Origin: Amyelois transitella
Lineage: Eukaryota > Arthropoda > Insecta > Lepidoptera > Pyralidae
Direction of reading: 5' to 3'
Assembly (NCBI RefSeq): GCF_032362555.1
Contig: NC_083534.1
Span: 2,136,001 to 2,200,000 of the forward strand
DNA length: 64,000 nt
Shown piece by piece: positions 20,747 through 35,200 of the stretch (the stretch's first letter is position 1; the number at the start of each line of letters is the position of its first letter). Position numbers and translations under genes: made by a program. The notes under the pieces are model-generated. The model saw only the letters and a list, made by a program, of their open reading frames with translations. It was not told the origin of the DNA and did not search any database.

Positions 20747-23700
20747 TTAACAATTAAATCTTACTGGCAATTTAACCACACGACCTCTACTAGTAATTTT
20801 TTGATTCATCACAATATCGCTCTCTTTACTTTCCTTTTTATCCTGAATAATTATTTTATTGCTAACGTTGGCATCATAGTTTCCATCCACCGTATCTGAT
20901 TGATCACTTAATAAAAATGCTGGTTTTAATCTATCCACTGATATATTAACTACTCTATTTTCTAACTGGACTGTAAATACCTTACCTTTTCTATCAATGA
21001 CCCGGTAAGGACCATCATACGGTTGAACTAATGGCTTCCGTACCGCGTCATTTCTAATAAAAACATAATTACAGGTATTTAACTCTTCATGAACAAATAA
21101 TGTACGTGAGTCTCTTAACTGTCTCGAAACTGGTTTCAAATTCCTAATATTATCTCTTAATTGTTGTAAAAACGTATTCTCATCACTAATTCGTTTATCT
21201 GTGATATCATAAAAATCACCAGGTAAACGAATTGCTTGACCATACATATATTCTGCGGGACTCACGCCATTATCGCTTCTACATACTGAACGTAATCCTA
21301 AAAGAACTGTAGGTAATTCATTACACCATGATTTATTTTCACTAAGACGTGCCATTAATGACTGTTTCATACTTCTATGCCAACGTTCTATCATCCCATT
21401 ACATTGAGGATGGTAAGGACTACTACGAGATCGTTTAATACCCATTAATTTTAACAATTCACAAAATAAATTACTCTCAAATTGTCTACCTTGGTCCGTA
21501 GTTAACTTATAAAATGTACCAAATCGACATATCCACGTTTCATAAAAAACTTTTGCAACTATTTCTGCTGTTATTTCAGAAACTGGAACTGCTTCTGGCC
21601 AACGTGTAAAACGATCTATCATGGTAATAACATACTTATGTCCATGCTGACAAGGACTTAAACTTCCTACGATGTCGATATGTACATGTTGCAAACGCTC
21701 AGTAATAGGAAATTGTTGAAATTCAGATTTAGTGTGCCTATTTATTTTTGATTTTTGACAGTCAATACATGTCTTGGCCCATATACCTACATCTTTATTC
21801 AATCCCGGCCAAAAAAATCTTTGCGACACTAATTTCCTTGTCGACCTTATTCCTGGATGACTTATATTATGAATTGATTCAAAAGCTACTTTTCTGAATT
21901 TTTTTGGTAAATATGGTCTACAACTATTGGATGAAGTTTCACAATAGATTTCTTGTTGACAACTTGGAATAAACATTTTTTTCAAAGAAATGTTATCACT
22001 TTGTTCATTCAACAATTGTTTTAATTCCATATCACATTTCTGAGTTACGGCTAACTCCGCGTAATCAATATAAGTAGGATTGTGTATTGTTTCAACACGC
22101 GATAAGGCATCCGCTATATTGTTATTCTTGCCTTCGATATATCTAATATCCGTTGTGAATTCACTAATAAATAATAACTGCCTAGTACGCTTTGGTGTTT
22201 CGCAACTAGTTTCGCCTTTATTAAATGCAAATGTTAATGGTTTATGATCTGTAAATATTATTAATTCCCTACCTTCAAATTGATATCTAAAATGTTTTAT
22301 AGCCATGTAAATAGCCGTCAGTTCTCTATCGTATGTAGAATATTTTTGTTGAGCTGTAGTAAACTTCTTAGAAAAATATCCTAACGGTAACCACTTGCCA
22401 TTTACAAATTGCTGCAATACCGCGCCCGCAAATTTATCCGACGCGTCTGACATAATTGACAATGGTACATTCGGTACTGGATGAGACAACATTACAGCTT
22501 CTTTAAGGCTTAATTTACATTGTTCAAATGCCTGAACTGATTTATCTGACCAATTAATTTTTGTTTTATCTTTTTTCTTAGAGTTTTTTAAAAATTCGTT
22601 CAAAATCGATTGATATTTTGTAGCGTTGGGTATATTGGCTCTATAAAAATTTACCATTCCTAAAAATCGTCTTAATTGTTCAACTGTTTCCGGCTTCGGA
22701 TATTCCAGTATGGCCTTAACCTTATTTTCAAGTGGTTTAATGCCATCTGTGGAAACTTCATATCCTAAGAACTCAATTACCTGCTTGCCAAATTCACATT
22801 TATTTAAATTTATAGTTATACCAAAATCCGTAAAACGCTGAAATACTTGACGTAAATGGTTTTCATGGTCTTCTTTAGTAAAACTTGAAATCATGACGTC
22901 ATCAATAAATGCAAATACAAAATCTAAATCTTTTAATACATTATTACACATAAATCTTTGAAAAGTTTGACTACCATTACGTAAACCAAAAGGCAATCTT
23001 AAAAATTCAAACAAACCTATAGGCGTGATAATTGCAGTTTTCTCAATATCCTGTGGAGCTACCTTTATAAAAAAATATGCTTTATTAATATCAATTTTTG
23101 AAAAATATTTCTTACCTGCTAACATATATGTGAAGTCGTGCAGACGAGGAACAGGGTAGCGATCTGGCTTCGTGATCGCATTAAGACGTCGGTAGTCTCC
23201 CACTGGGCGAATTTCTCCATTCTTCTTTGCCACAACATGCAGAGGACTGGCCCATTCACTTTTCGACGGTCTGCATATACCTAGTTCCTGCATTAATTTA
23301 AATTCTTCTTTCACCTTATGATACCTGTCGGGCGGCAATGGTCTCGCACGAGCATGAATAGGCTTCCCTGTAGTCTCTATATAGTGGAAAACATTATTTT
23401 TAGTACATTTACTATCTAGATTATTAAAAGAAATCGGTTTAGTAATTTCAGGAAATTCATTTAATAATTCTAGGAATGGATGATCACCATTTACAGTCCC
23501 TATTGATGGTGTGTTATTGTTAACTATGTTGCCAAACGTTAGTAACCTAGTTTCCTTATCAATTAATTTCTTTGCATTTAAATCGACAATCAAGTTATGA
23601 TGAGTCAAAAAATCGGCACCTAATATTGCCTGATTAACATCAGCAATTACAAAAGTCCAATGATAAGGGCGTCGAAGATTTAAATTTAATGTCAAGTGTT

Positions 23701-23944
23701 TTATACCAAATGTCTTAATTTCACTATTATTAGCCGCAAATAACTTATAGTCCGTACATGTTTCACGTTTTTGTTTACAGGTTGCCGGAATAACAGAAAT
23801 ATTCGCACCAGTATCCACTAAAAATTTAAGTCCATTTTCCCTATCATAAACACAAAGGCGGTGATTGTTCGTAGGTACAATATTTCCCGCCGTCGATTGC
23901 ACCTCCATTAGTTTTCCGTATTTTTTTCCGTTGGAGTTTTCCAT
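20747..23944 (-). CDS. pol: Pol polyprotein of the LTR element
   Basis: 1065 codons, no breaks. Order: aspartic protease (DTG at 44-46), reverse transcriptase (catalytic D285; FIDD at 346-349, a variant of YxDD), RNase H (D500, E541, D566, D612), integrase with HHCC finger (H692, H696, C726, C729) and D757, D817, E853 (D-x35-E). This PR-RT-RH-IN order is Ty3/gypsy. The frame is -1 to gag and overlaps it by 37 bp, so expression is likely by frameshift; an ATG at 23944 exists but precedes the slip site. Confidence 0.96.
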   Translation of the reverse strand: MENSNGKKYGKLMEVQSTAGNIVPTNNHRLCVYDRENGLKFLVDTGANISVIPATCKQKRETCTDYKLFAANNSEIKTFGIKHLTLNLNLRRPYHWTFVIADVNQAILGADFLTHHNLIVDLNAKKLIDKETRLLTFGNIVNNNTPSIGTVNGDHPFLELLNEFPEITKPISFNNLDSKCTKNNVFHYIETTGKPIHARARPLPPDRYHKVKEEFKLMQELGICRPSKSEWASPLHVVAKKNGEIRPVGDYRRLNAITKPDRYPVPRLHDFTYMLAGKKYFSKIDINKAYFFIKVAPQDIEKTAIITPIGLFEFLRLPFGLRNGSQTFQRFMCNNVLKDLDFVFAFIDDVMISSFTKEDHENHLRQVFQRFTDFGITINLNKCEFGKQVIEFLGYEVSTDGIKPLENKVKAILEYPKPETVEQLRRFLGMVNFYRANIPNATKYQSILNEFLKNSKKKDKTKINWSDKSVQAFEQCKLSLKEAVMLSHPVPNVPLSIMSDASDKFAGAVLQQFVNGKWLPLGYFSKKFTTAQQKYSTYDRELTAIYMAIKHFRYQFEGRELIIFTDHKPLTFAFNKGETSCETPKRTRQLLFISEFTTDIRYIEGKNNNIADALSRVETIHNPTYIDYAELAVTQKCDMELKQLLNEQSDNISLKKMFIPSCQQEIYCETSSNSCRPYLPKKFRKVAFESIHNISHPGIRSTRKLVSQRFFWPGLNKDVGIWAKTCIDCQKSKINRHTKSEFQQFPITERLQHVHIDIVGSLSPCQHGHKYVITMIDRFTRWPEAVPVSEITAEIVAKVFYETWICRFGTFYKLTTDQGRQFESNLFCELLKLMGIKRSRSSPYHPQCNGMIERWHRSMKQSLMARLSENKSWCNELPTVLLGLRSVCRSDNGVSPAEYMYGQAIRLPGDFYDITDKRISDENTFLQQLRDNIRNLKPVSRQLRDSRTLFVHEELNTCNYVFIRNDAVRKPLVQPYDGPYRVIDRKGKVFTVQLENRVVNISVDRLKPAFLLSDQSDTVDGNYDANVSNKIIIQDKKESKESDIVMNQKITSRGRVVKLPVRFNC

Positions 23945-24771
23945 GCACAGGGTTGCTCACATTTCCTCGCTCTATTCCTAAAACGATAATGCCATTTGCA
24001 TAACCAATTAGGATCATTAGGAGTCCTGGACTTTGACCTCGATCTGTTTCTAAAATTTTGTCGTCCTCGATATGATGATCGGCGATGTTGACTCACCTCT
24101 TCACGCAAGGATGCTACTTCCAGGTGTAATTTATGCATCTGAGTCAAAAGATCATTAACAGGAAACTGGGTACTCCCTGAAGATGTATTGTTAATTTCTG
24201 CGATATCAGAACTGCGTACACTTTCCATTATCTTGTCAGCAATCTTCGCTAGATTATCCAATGTTTGATCCTGACTTACTGTGAGTACAGCTCTCACGGA
24301 TGATGGCAGACGAGCAATCCATAAATTATGCAATGTATGGTCGGAAACTTGCGCTTTTTGTCCTAATTCACGCATACGCCGCAATAATTGAGAAGGTTTT
24401 TGCATTCCCAATTCCATCTCGCCAACTAATTTTTGAAACTGACGTTCCGCACTTTCTTCATAAACTTGTAATAAACGTTCTTTAATGGCCTTAAATTTAT
24501 TAGCTTCAGGTGGCGACAATACAATATCACTAACTTGTTGCAATGCATCTCGATTCAATTTTGCTACCACTACATCAAAATTGGCTCCATCACTTTGCTT
24601 TTGAGGCAAAAGGATACTCTCAACCTGCGCGAACCATAAACGTGGCATTTCAGCCCAAAAATCCGGTAATCGGGCTTGAAGAGCGATAGCAGCTAAATCC
24701 GTATTAGACGTACCTTGTGCCATTTTTGACGATCCTTGTAGCGGGGCTCCAGCACTTAAGTCCTTGTTCAT
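23908..24771 (-). CDS. gag: Gag of the LTR element
   Basis: 287 codons. Capsid-like N-terminal two thirds, an SR/RS-rich basic stretch (RGRQNFRNRSRSKSR), then C-x2-H-x9-C-x3-C near the end (CKWHYRFRNRARKCEQPC). This CHCC finger replaces the usual CCHC and is diagnostic of the CsRn1 clade. Confidence 0.93.
   Translation of the reverse strand: MNKDLSAGAPLQGSSKMAQGTSNTDLAAIALQARLPDFWAEMPRLWFAQVESILLPQKQSDGANFDVVVAKLNRDALQQVSDIVLSPPEANKFKAIKERLLQVYEESAERQFQKLVGEMELGMQKPSQLLRRMRELGQKAQVSDHTLHNLWIARLPSSVRAVLTVSQDQTLDNLAKIADKIMESVRSSDIAEINNTSSGSTQFPVNDLLTQMHKLHLEVASLREEVSQHRRSSYRGRQNFRNRSRSKSRTPNDPNWLCKWHYRFRNRARKCEQPCAWKTPTEKNTEN
23920..23926 (-). promoter_or_regulatory. -1 frameshift slippery site
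   Basis: Heptamer A-AAA-AAT in the gag frame, inside the gag/pol overlap and five codons before the gag stop. It fits X-XXY-YYZ and would shift ribosomes into pol. Confidence 0.6.
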
Positions 24772-24924
24772 TATTAATTAGTCCAAAACTCTTCACTAAA
24801 TTGTCAACTATTAATCACTAATGTCTCTATTTATCGCAAATAACACTATGCACTTATATCTATTCCAGTAGACACTTAAGAACTCTCACACTATTTTTTT
24901 TTTTTAAATGAAACACTAGTAAAA

Positions 24925-24936
24925 TCGGGGTCACCA
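24925..24936 (-). other. Primer binding site, tRNA-Trp type
   Basis: TGGTGACCCCGA lies two bases inside the 5' LTR and is complementary to the last 12 bases of insect tRNA-Trp including CCA (insect tRNA-Trp ends TCGGGGTCA plus CCA). Confidence 0.75.
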
Positions 24937-24938
24937 AT

Positions 24939-25237
24939 TATAGGCTCCTATTAAATATGTAAAAATTAAATAATTTGTTTAATTTAAAATATTCTTGAGT
25001 GCCTATTTTGTTATAGTGTGAGGGTCCTAATCTACTGGGAGCACCGCCACTGATCTTCAATAATAAATTGTTCTATATAATTAAATTTAACTTTTATTAA
25101 CGAATTAATTTTCAATAACTAAACAATACGTATACGCGTGAGGACCAGTGCGCAGTAACTGACCACACGCCATTCATTCGTCGCTCTCATACAAAATCGC
25201 TGACACATAACAGTCCCACTTACATTGTGTCTCTACA
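24939..25237 (-). repeat. 5' LTR (299 bp)
   Basis: Same sequence and length as the 3' LTR; promoter-bearing copy for the minus-strand element. Confidence 0.92.
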
Positions 25238-25277
25238 GTCCTATTCTTTTTTGTATTGGTGCCGGGAACCACACGGC
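25238..25277 (-). repeat. SINE-A head, right part of the split copy
   Basis: GTCCTATTCTTTTTTGTATT to GAACCACACGGC; completes 19383-19606. Confidence 0.85.
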
Positions 25278-25572
25278 AATTACTTTAAAAAATTTGAAAT
25301 TAACGAGTGTTTTTGTACTTAGGTAGATTGCCTCATTATAGATACAAAACTTGAAACAAAATTGGAATATGGCAATACAAACCAAAAACGATCATATGAT
25401 TTTTAGAGTTGATGCTTGTCTATGGAGTAGTAGTAATGACATTTCAAACGTCTATCTGACATTGATTGATTTAAATTATGACATTGACATCTATAATGCG
25501 TATAACCTCAAATCAAAATATGAAAAACAAAAGTGAAAATAGATAAAAGGGAAAAATAATATAAATTTCACG
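25278..25572 (+). promoter_or_regulatory. TEX261 upstream region
   Basis: AT-rich 295 bp between the split SINE and the ATG. Three ATGACATT/GACATTGA-type repeats, and AATATAAATTTC just before the start codon. No firm TATA/initiator assignment. Confidence 0.35.
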
Positions 25573-28886
<3,314 letters not shown>

Positions 28887-29685
28887 AATGTCAGAACAAA
28901 ATGGCGGATTTAAAACTTTTAACTTGAAAGAAACCGAAATGTAACGGTTTCTTATAACCGGTTACATTTCGATATAACCATAGTGGTATGGTTTATGCTA
29001 AAGAAATCGTTTCATAGGTCATACATACATTATAATCACGCCTCTTTGACAGAGCGGTAAACTTAACTAATTTAACTAATTAAAAAATACATTACGATAG
29101 AACCAGTGTGTCAATTCAATTCAAAATACGGGTTTTAAAGGTATTATTATATGAACTCATTTAGTGAACGAGTGTCTCATGCTTTTGCAAAGATTACGCC
29201 AAAATATTTTATGAAATCTGAAAAAATTCATATATCATTTTCCCAAACGAATCATTACCAAATTTACATTTCGCAAATAAGTACCCTAATGTAACACATT
29301 ATTATTTTGCCATGTCAGAAATGGGTCATAGGGTCATAGGCTCAAAAAAATCCTGGCTAGACGATGTTAAAGATGATAATTGTGCCAATGGACTTAAAAC
29401 TGAGGATGTCCGCGACTGGACATAGATAAGTAATAGAATTAAACATCCGAATGCTTACCCTGAACTCTAAAGTAAAAATTGTGATATGTAACTTTGACAA
29501 TGTTTTTTTTTGGCTAAATGGATTTGCGTATGATTGTTTGTGATATGTATTTAACTACAGTGAATGGGTAATGGCGGATAATATTAGTCGCCTGTTATTC
29601 CTGTAGGATTATTGACTCGTCGTTTTTTTTTGTTAGGTTTAGATATAGTTTCAGTGGAAAGCCTTAATCCCTATTTTCCTTCTGA
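28887..29685. other. TEX261 3' flank
   Basis: AT-rich. A reverse RTE-end scrap at 29010-29050 (CATACATTATAATCACGCC). No clear AATAAA and no further gene. Confidence 0.4.
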
Positions 29686-29961
29686 TATTATAAATGCGAA
29701 ATTAACTCTGCCTGTCTGTTTATACGTGACGCTTTCACGCCTAATCCACTAAACCGATTTCAATGAGTTGACCCTGAGAAAGGACATAAGCTACACACAA
29801 AAGTGTGTTTGTAAACTCTTTATTGCACAAAAAGACATGTTACAATATAGTTAATGGAAATAAAAAATATGTTTAATAACTTTTTATTGCTAAAGAAGGG
29901 AAGTTTATAAAAGGTATTTTCAGTAAACTTTGCGGCGAAAGAAGTCGCAGGCAACAGCTAG
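29686..29961 (+). mobile_element. Helitron-like element
   Basis: ATATTATAAATGCGAAATT start, CACGCCTAATCCACTAAACC core, GAAGTCGCAGGCAACAGCTAG end. A TTTATTGCACAAAAAG stretch inside may be another insert. Confidence 0.6.
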
Positions 29962-30067
29962 TGAGACATAATGTCTTAGCATAGTTTGCGCATGCGCGTG
30001 TAAGGTCAATTTACACGCCGTAAGTAAAAATACTCTTTGGATCGAAGTATTATGGCAGAAATGATTG

Positions 30068-30151
30068 CTGAATGTGGCCTATTAGTATTTTCAAGACTGT
30101 TGGCATTGTCTGCCCCGCAAGGGATAAAGGCGTGATTATATATATGTATGA
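30068..30151 (+). repeat. SINE-A, 3' part
   Basis: GGCATTGTCTGCCCCGCAAG to GTGATTATATATATG; its AAAGGCGTG is closer to the RTE end than most copies. Confidence 0.65.
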
Positions 30152-30584
30152 TTGCTCCTCGGCGTTCTATCAAACACAACTAATATTTACCCATATATAT
30201 ACCTATTTATTTTTCTTCTCTTAGAAAATAGAATAAAAATCTAAATTCCCGCTTTTTTATGTCTCCTCTTTTTTAACTTTTCTACAATACCGATCTAGTC
30301 AAAAAGACAATATTTTGTATATATTATTTTTATACATTCATGTAAATACAATTAATTTTGTTTTATGTAAATATTATTTTTTTCTTAATTTTTGTATACA
30401 TTGAAAATTTTTGTGTAAGAGATCTTTATTTGTACTTTATACTTACTCATCTAATATCAATTATTGAAAACCTTATAGTGCATACTTTATGAAACTTATC
30501 ATATATACATATTTGTCATAGAAATTTACAATACAAATGTATAATAATATTCCTGGAAATATATACCTAAATGAAACAGTCACA
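30152..30584. other. Unassigned AT-rich sequence
   Basis: No gene or repeat recognised. Confidence 0.4.
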
Positions 30585-30848
30585 TCTATACCAATATTAT
30601 AAAGCTGAAAAGTTTGTTTGAACGCGCAAATCTCAGGAACTACTGGTTCGAATTGAAAAATTATTTTTGTGGTAAATAGACCATTTATCGAGGAAGGCTT
30701 TAGGCTATATAACATCACGCTGCAAGTATTAGGAGCGAAGAAATAATGGAAAATTTGAAAAAAAAACGGGGTAAATTATTCATCATTGAGGGCTTCAATG
30801 ATGCCCATAATAACTATTCCACGCGGACGAAGTCGCGGGCACAGCTAT
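30585..30848 (+). mobile_element. Helitron-A
   Basis: TCTATACCAATATTATAAAG to GGGCACAGCTAT. Confidence 0.78.
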
Positions 30849-31492
30849 ATATAATATTGGTGTAGGTATCACCATGTCGTAAACTTTCCATTGTGATTTA
30901 CTGAAAAAGTCTGTGAACGTTTTTTATAAGAATAAGATTTTCGATTTAGGGATTATTCACATTAGAGGGCAGGCCGTGTTTAAACTCAAACGTGCTTACA
31001 TCAGAGTGCAGTTTAAGAAAAAAAAAGATTATAACAGGCGCTATTGTATTTTTTTTTTAAAAAAAATATCTGCGACACTACTCCTTTTAACGATTGTAAC
31101 TCTTTCTGAATAGCACGTATGGACCTTAACCCGTTCTAATGAGAATCATCTTTTAATGTGTGTGTATGTGATATATAAATAAAAAATACTTAAATAGTAA
31201 CTTTGTCTTTTCATTTATTTAAAAAAAACATTAAAGGCACGCTTTTGTCTTTTAATCCGGATTTACATTACGAAATTAGTGGCTTGAAGACCGAATGTCG
31301 GCGATTATATACTCTAGTGAAAGCGCACTGATAGATAATATTGATGATTTTAATTGAGACTGTTCATAGGTTAACCCCCCGAGACAAAAAAAATGTATGT
31401 AAAATTTTATTTTTAAATCCTATTTAATTTTCATTAAATTAGTATATTAGTATATTTAAGTAGAAAATTTTCATCTACATACATAGTTTAAA
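30849..31492. other. Unassigned sequence
   Basis: No gene or repeat recognised; the 66-codon frame at 30913 is lysine/isoleucine-rich noise. Confidence 0.4.
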
Positions 31493-31689
31493 TCCTACTA
31501 CTATTATAAAGGCGAAAGTTTGTATGGATGTTTGTTACTCTTTCACGCAAAAACTACTGAACCGATTACCATGAAATTTGGTATGTAGGTAGCTGAAGAC
31601 CCAGAATAACACATAGGCTACTTTTTATCCCAGAGTTCCCGCGGGATTGATAGGGTTTCCATGCGGACGAAGTCGCGGGCGGCCTCTAG
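31493..31689 (+). mobile_element. Helitron-B
   Basis: A second CTAG-ended family: TCCTACTACTATTATAAAGG to GTCGCGGGCGGCCTCTAG. Near-identical copies at 41498-41694 and 57717-57917. Confidence 0.75.
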
Positions 31690-31692
31690 TTT

Positions 31693-31930
31693 TTTAATAA
31701 AGTCTCTTCACACTGTCTGTCCGTACATACGCTGAAATCTTTAAAACTACCCCTCGTAAGTACCTACATATTTTGTTGCATCAATTATTTAAATATGTGT
31801 GTGTACCTACATTTTTCTCGTCAAAATCACTGAAACGATATCCATGAAATTTTGCAAACATATTGTCTGGAGTACCTAGGTACAAATAGCGTACTTTTCA
31901 CGCGGACAGCGCCGCCCGCGAAAGCTAATA
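31693..31930 (+). mobile_element. Decayed Helitron-like element
   Basis: CTGTCTGTCCGTACATACGC, then AATCACTGAAACGATATCC, ending in a GACAGCGCCGCCCGCG remnant. Confidence 0.4.
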
Positions 31931-31968
31931 AGAGTAAGAAAATAAAACAGGTGTAGCTTTAAATATAT

Positions 31969-31974
31969 TTTATT
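31969..31974 (-). terminator. Hemolin poly(A) signal
   Basis: AATAAA on the minus strand, 54 bp after the hemolin stop. Confidence 0.65.
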
Positions 31975-32027
31975 ATATAAATTAAAGTTTTATATTGCCC
32001 CGGCGGCAGCATGAAATCTAATTGATT

Positions 32028-32293
32028 TTAAACAACATTAACAAGAGTTTCATAATACGCACTTCCGTATTCATTGGTGGCGTTACAGCCGTAGTAACCT
32101 GAGTCGGTTTTCTCAATTTTCTTAATGGAGAATCCATTGGCCGCTGTCACCCTGGCGCTCTTCAGCGGCTCGGCGCTGTAAGTGTATGTTAGTTTGGGCG
32201 CTGGCAACCCGGAAACCTCGCAAGGTATGGTGATGTCGTCACCCTGTTTAACAGTAGTGATTTTCTCTGGTTTTTTGGTAAACTTTGGAGCAC
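32028..32293 (-). CDS. hemolin: Hemolin coding exon 7
   Basis: Complete Ig4 (KFTKKPEKITTVKQGDD to GYYGCNATNEYG) and stop TAA at 32030. The preceding 6.4-kb intron contains the LINE. Confidence 0.95.
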
Positions 32294-35200
32294 CTGTAAA
32301 TGAGATATTTTTTGTGAGGACGCTTTAATAATACAAACAAACATACACATACATCACTTCTATATCCCTTGCGGGGTAGACAGAGCCAACAATCTTGGAA
32401 AGACTGATAGGCCACGTTTAGCTGTTTGGCTTAATGATTTTATTTTTATTTTATTTTTTATTTATTTTATTTATTTATTTGGAAGACCAACAACCGTTTA
32501 CAAAAAATAGCGTCACATATGTAAAACAAATGGTCAATTATAGGTCCTCACAGATACAAAACACTAATACAATAAAAAAAAAGGAACATCAATCTCTAAA
32601 CAATCAACAATAACAATCTATGAGTTAACGTCTAGTTACTAAATTTAAAAGAACTTAATTCTATCGACAGTTAAATATATATAAATTATTGTGATATCAT
32701 CTCCGGTCAGCCATCAACCACATCGCTTGGAAAGAAGAATTGTATAAGAGTCCGCCTCAATTTAGGAATGCTAAAATCAAAGATATCAATATCAGCGTCT
32801 ACTGAAATTCGATTGTACAGATGAGCGGTTCTCCATAAATAAGAATTTTGTCTATAATTAGTGTTGACGAAGGGGGTATTAAACAATGGATTACTACGCA
32901 TAGTTCTAGGTGGGACTTTAAAGCCTATTTTTGCAAGAATATCAGGACAATCAACAATACTATTGATTATTTTGGAGAAAAATATTAAATCTGCCACATT
33001 CCTTCTAGTGACTAGAGGAACGAGATGTTGCTTCGCACACAACTCGTCATATTGATCAGAACTATAAGAAATATGTAACTGAAAACATAAATAACGTAAA
33101 AATCTTTTTTGAATTGCCTCAATTCTGGAAATATAAATATCATAAATTGGGTTCCAAATCTGACAAGCGTACTCCAGATGGCTCCTTACATAAGTACAGT
33201 ATAAAATTTTTAAGGTTTTGGCTTTTTTAAAACTTTTGGAATTGCGCATCACAAATCCTAAGGATTTGGAGGCTTTATTAATTATATTGGCAATGTGAGT
33301 ATCAAATAATAATTTAGAGTCATGAAATACGCCTAAATCACGAATGCCAGACTGTTTTTTCAATTCGGTACCTTTAAGAAAATATCGTGAATTTACTGGT
33401 TTACGTTTTCGAGTGAACGTGGCAAACGCACATTTATCAGCGTTTAAATCCAACTTATTACGTAGACAATAGTCGGACAACCGATCTAAGTCCTGTTGAA
33501 GTAGCTCAACGTCAACACCGGAAGAAATAGAACGAAAAACTTTCATGTCATCTGCATAACACAAAAGTTGTGATGAATTAAAGCAGCTAGTAATGTCATT
33601 GACAAAGACAGTAAAAAGCAAAGGACCAAGCAGTGAACCCTGAGGAACGCCGCTTGGGACAGGAATCCAACTAGAAATATAGTTACTAACCACCACAGCT
33701 TGTGATCTATTCTCCAGGTATGAGATAAACCACCTGAGAAGGTCACCACGGATGCCTGAAGCAAACAACTTTCTAATAAGCAAATTATGACTTATTCGAT
33801 CAAAAGCTTTGCTATAATCGGTATAAATGACGTCAACTTGAGATCCATTATCCATAGATTCGGTAATAAAGTCATTAAGCAGGATTAGGTTAGATGTAGT
33901 TGAGCGTCCTCTCAGAAATCCATGTTGTTCAATACTTATTGACTCCTTGAGAACAGAATATATACGTTTATAAGTTAGCCTTTCCAACAATTTTACGATA
34001 ATACATAGTTTAGAGATCGGTCTAAAATTCTTAACATCAGTCTTAGAGCCTTTTTTCGGAACTGGTGTAATATAGGCCGATTTCCAAATTACCGGAACAC
34101 AATGCTCACTAAATGATTTGTTGAATAGAATTGAGATAGGTATAGCAATCGCACCAGCGCAGCCAATAAGAAACCGAGCCGGCAATTTATCGGGCCCGGC
34201 CGATTTAGACACATCAAGCTGAGTAATCAGATCATACACCTCAACCTCATCAGTTACGATTGAGTGAATGTCACTAACTGTAGCATTCGAGTCAACTAAG
34301 GCATTCTGCGAATCAAATGGATCTGGAGCAGAGAAGTTGGAATTGAAGTACTGAGAGAACAACTCACAAATCGCTTCACCTGTATTAGCTTCAACATCCT
34401 CATACTTGACACAGCTAGGCATGGCATTCAAGTTAGATTTAGATTTAAAGTAGGCCCAAAATTGTTTTGGAGATCGACCTATTGAATCTTCAACCAACGC
34501 GATATACGACTCAAAACAGGAACGCTCCAATCGCTTCACTCTGTCCCTAAGAATCTGAAAAGACTGCAAATCAGCAAAATTACCATAGACCTTATATTTA
34601 CGATAAAACTTATGCTTTTCTTTAATAGCTTTTTTTAAGGCAGATGAATACCAAATAGGGAAATTTTCAGATGATATTAATTTAGTAGGTATGTATTTAT
34701 CCCGCAATCTGTGAAAGAAGTCGTAAAAATAATTAGTCGCCTCCTCAAGCGATCCACTAGACAATTCAAATTCCCAATCAACCAACAATAATTCCCGAGT
34801 AATATTATCGTAATCACCCTTGTTAAATAAATATTTGAGTAAAGGGGCAGGTTTTAGTGGCTTAACTTCAATAAACTCCACAAATATATCTAAAGCAGGA
34901 TGATTTTTATCCATAGGTACTAACGGAGCGGGACATTCAGCGACAGATACACTGTCATTACAAAGCACTAAATCAAGTATTCTATGATAATCATTCTGAA
35001 TTCCATTGTACTGGTGCAAGTTGTGGAATGCTATCTCGTCAACCAGGAATGTTTCGTCAGGTCTAGAAAAATTAGTAGGTAAAAGATGTGCTGTAGTATC
35101 CGTAGACAGGGTCCACTTGATATCGCTCATGTTGAAATCCCCAATAATTAAATACTTATTCGATTCACAGAAAGAAGCCATATTATCATTTAGCCCTTGA

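Larger units (their letters stand above)
19607..25237 (-). mobile_element. CsRn1/Kabuki-clade Ty3/gypsy LTR retrotransposon, intact
   Basis: 5631 bp on the minus strand with two 299-bp LTRs that I find identical base for base, a 4-bp GTCC target duplication, a tRNA-Trp-type primer site, gag and pol in overlapping frames and a third small ORF. The clade call rests on the Gag CHCC finger (C-x2-H-x9-C-x3-C) and the tRNA-Trp primer, both described for CsRn1 and Kabuki. Identical LTRs and open frames point to a recent insertion. It sits inside a SINE-A, between VhaAC45 and TEX261. Confidence 0.93.
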
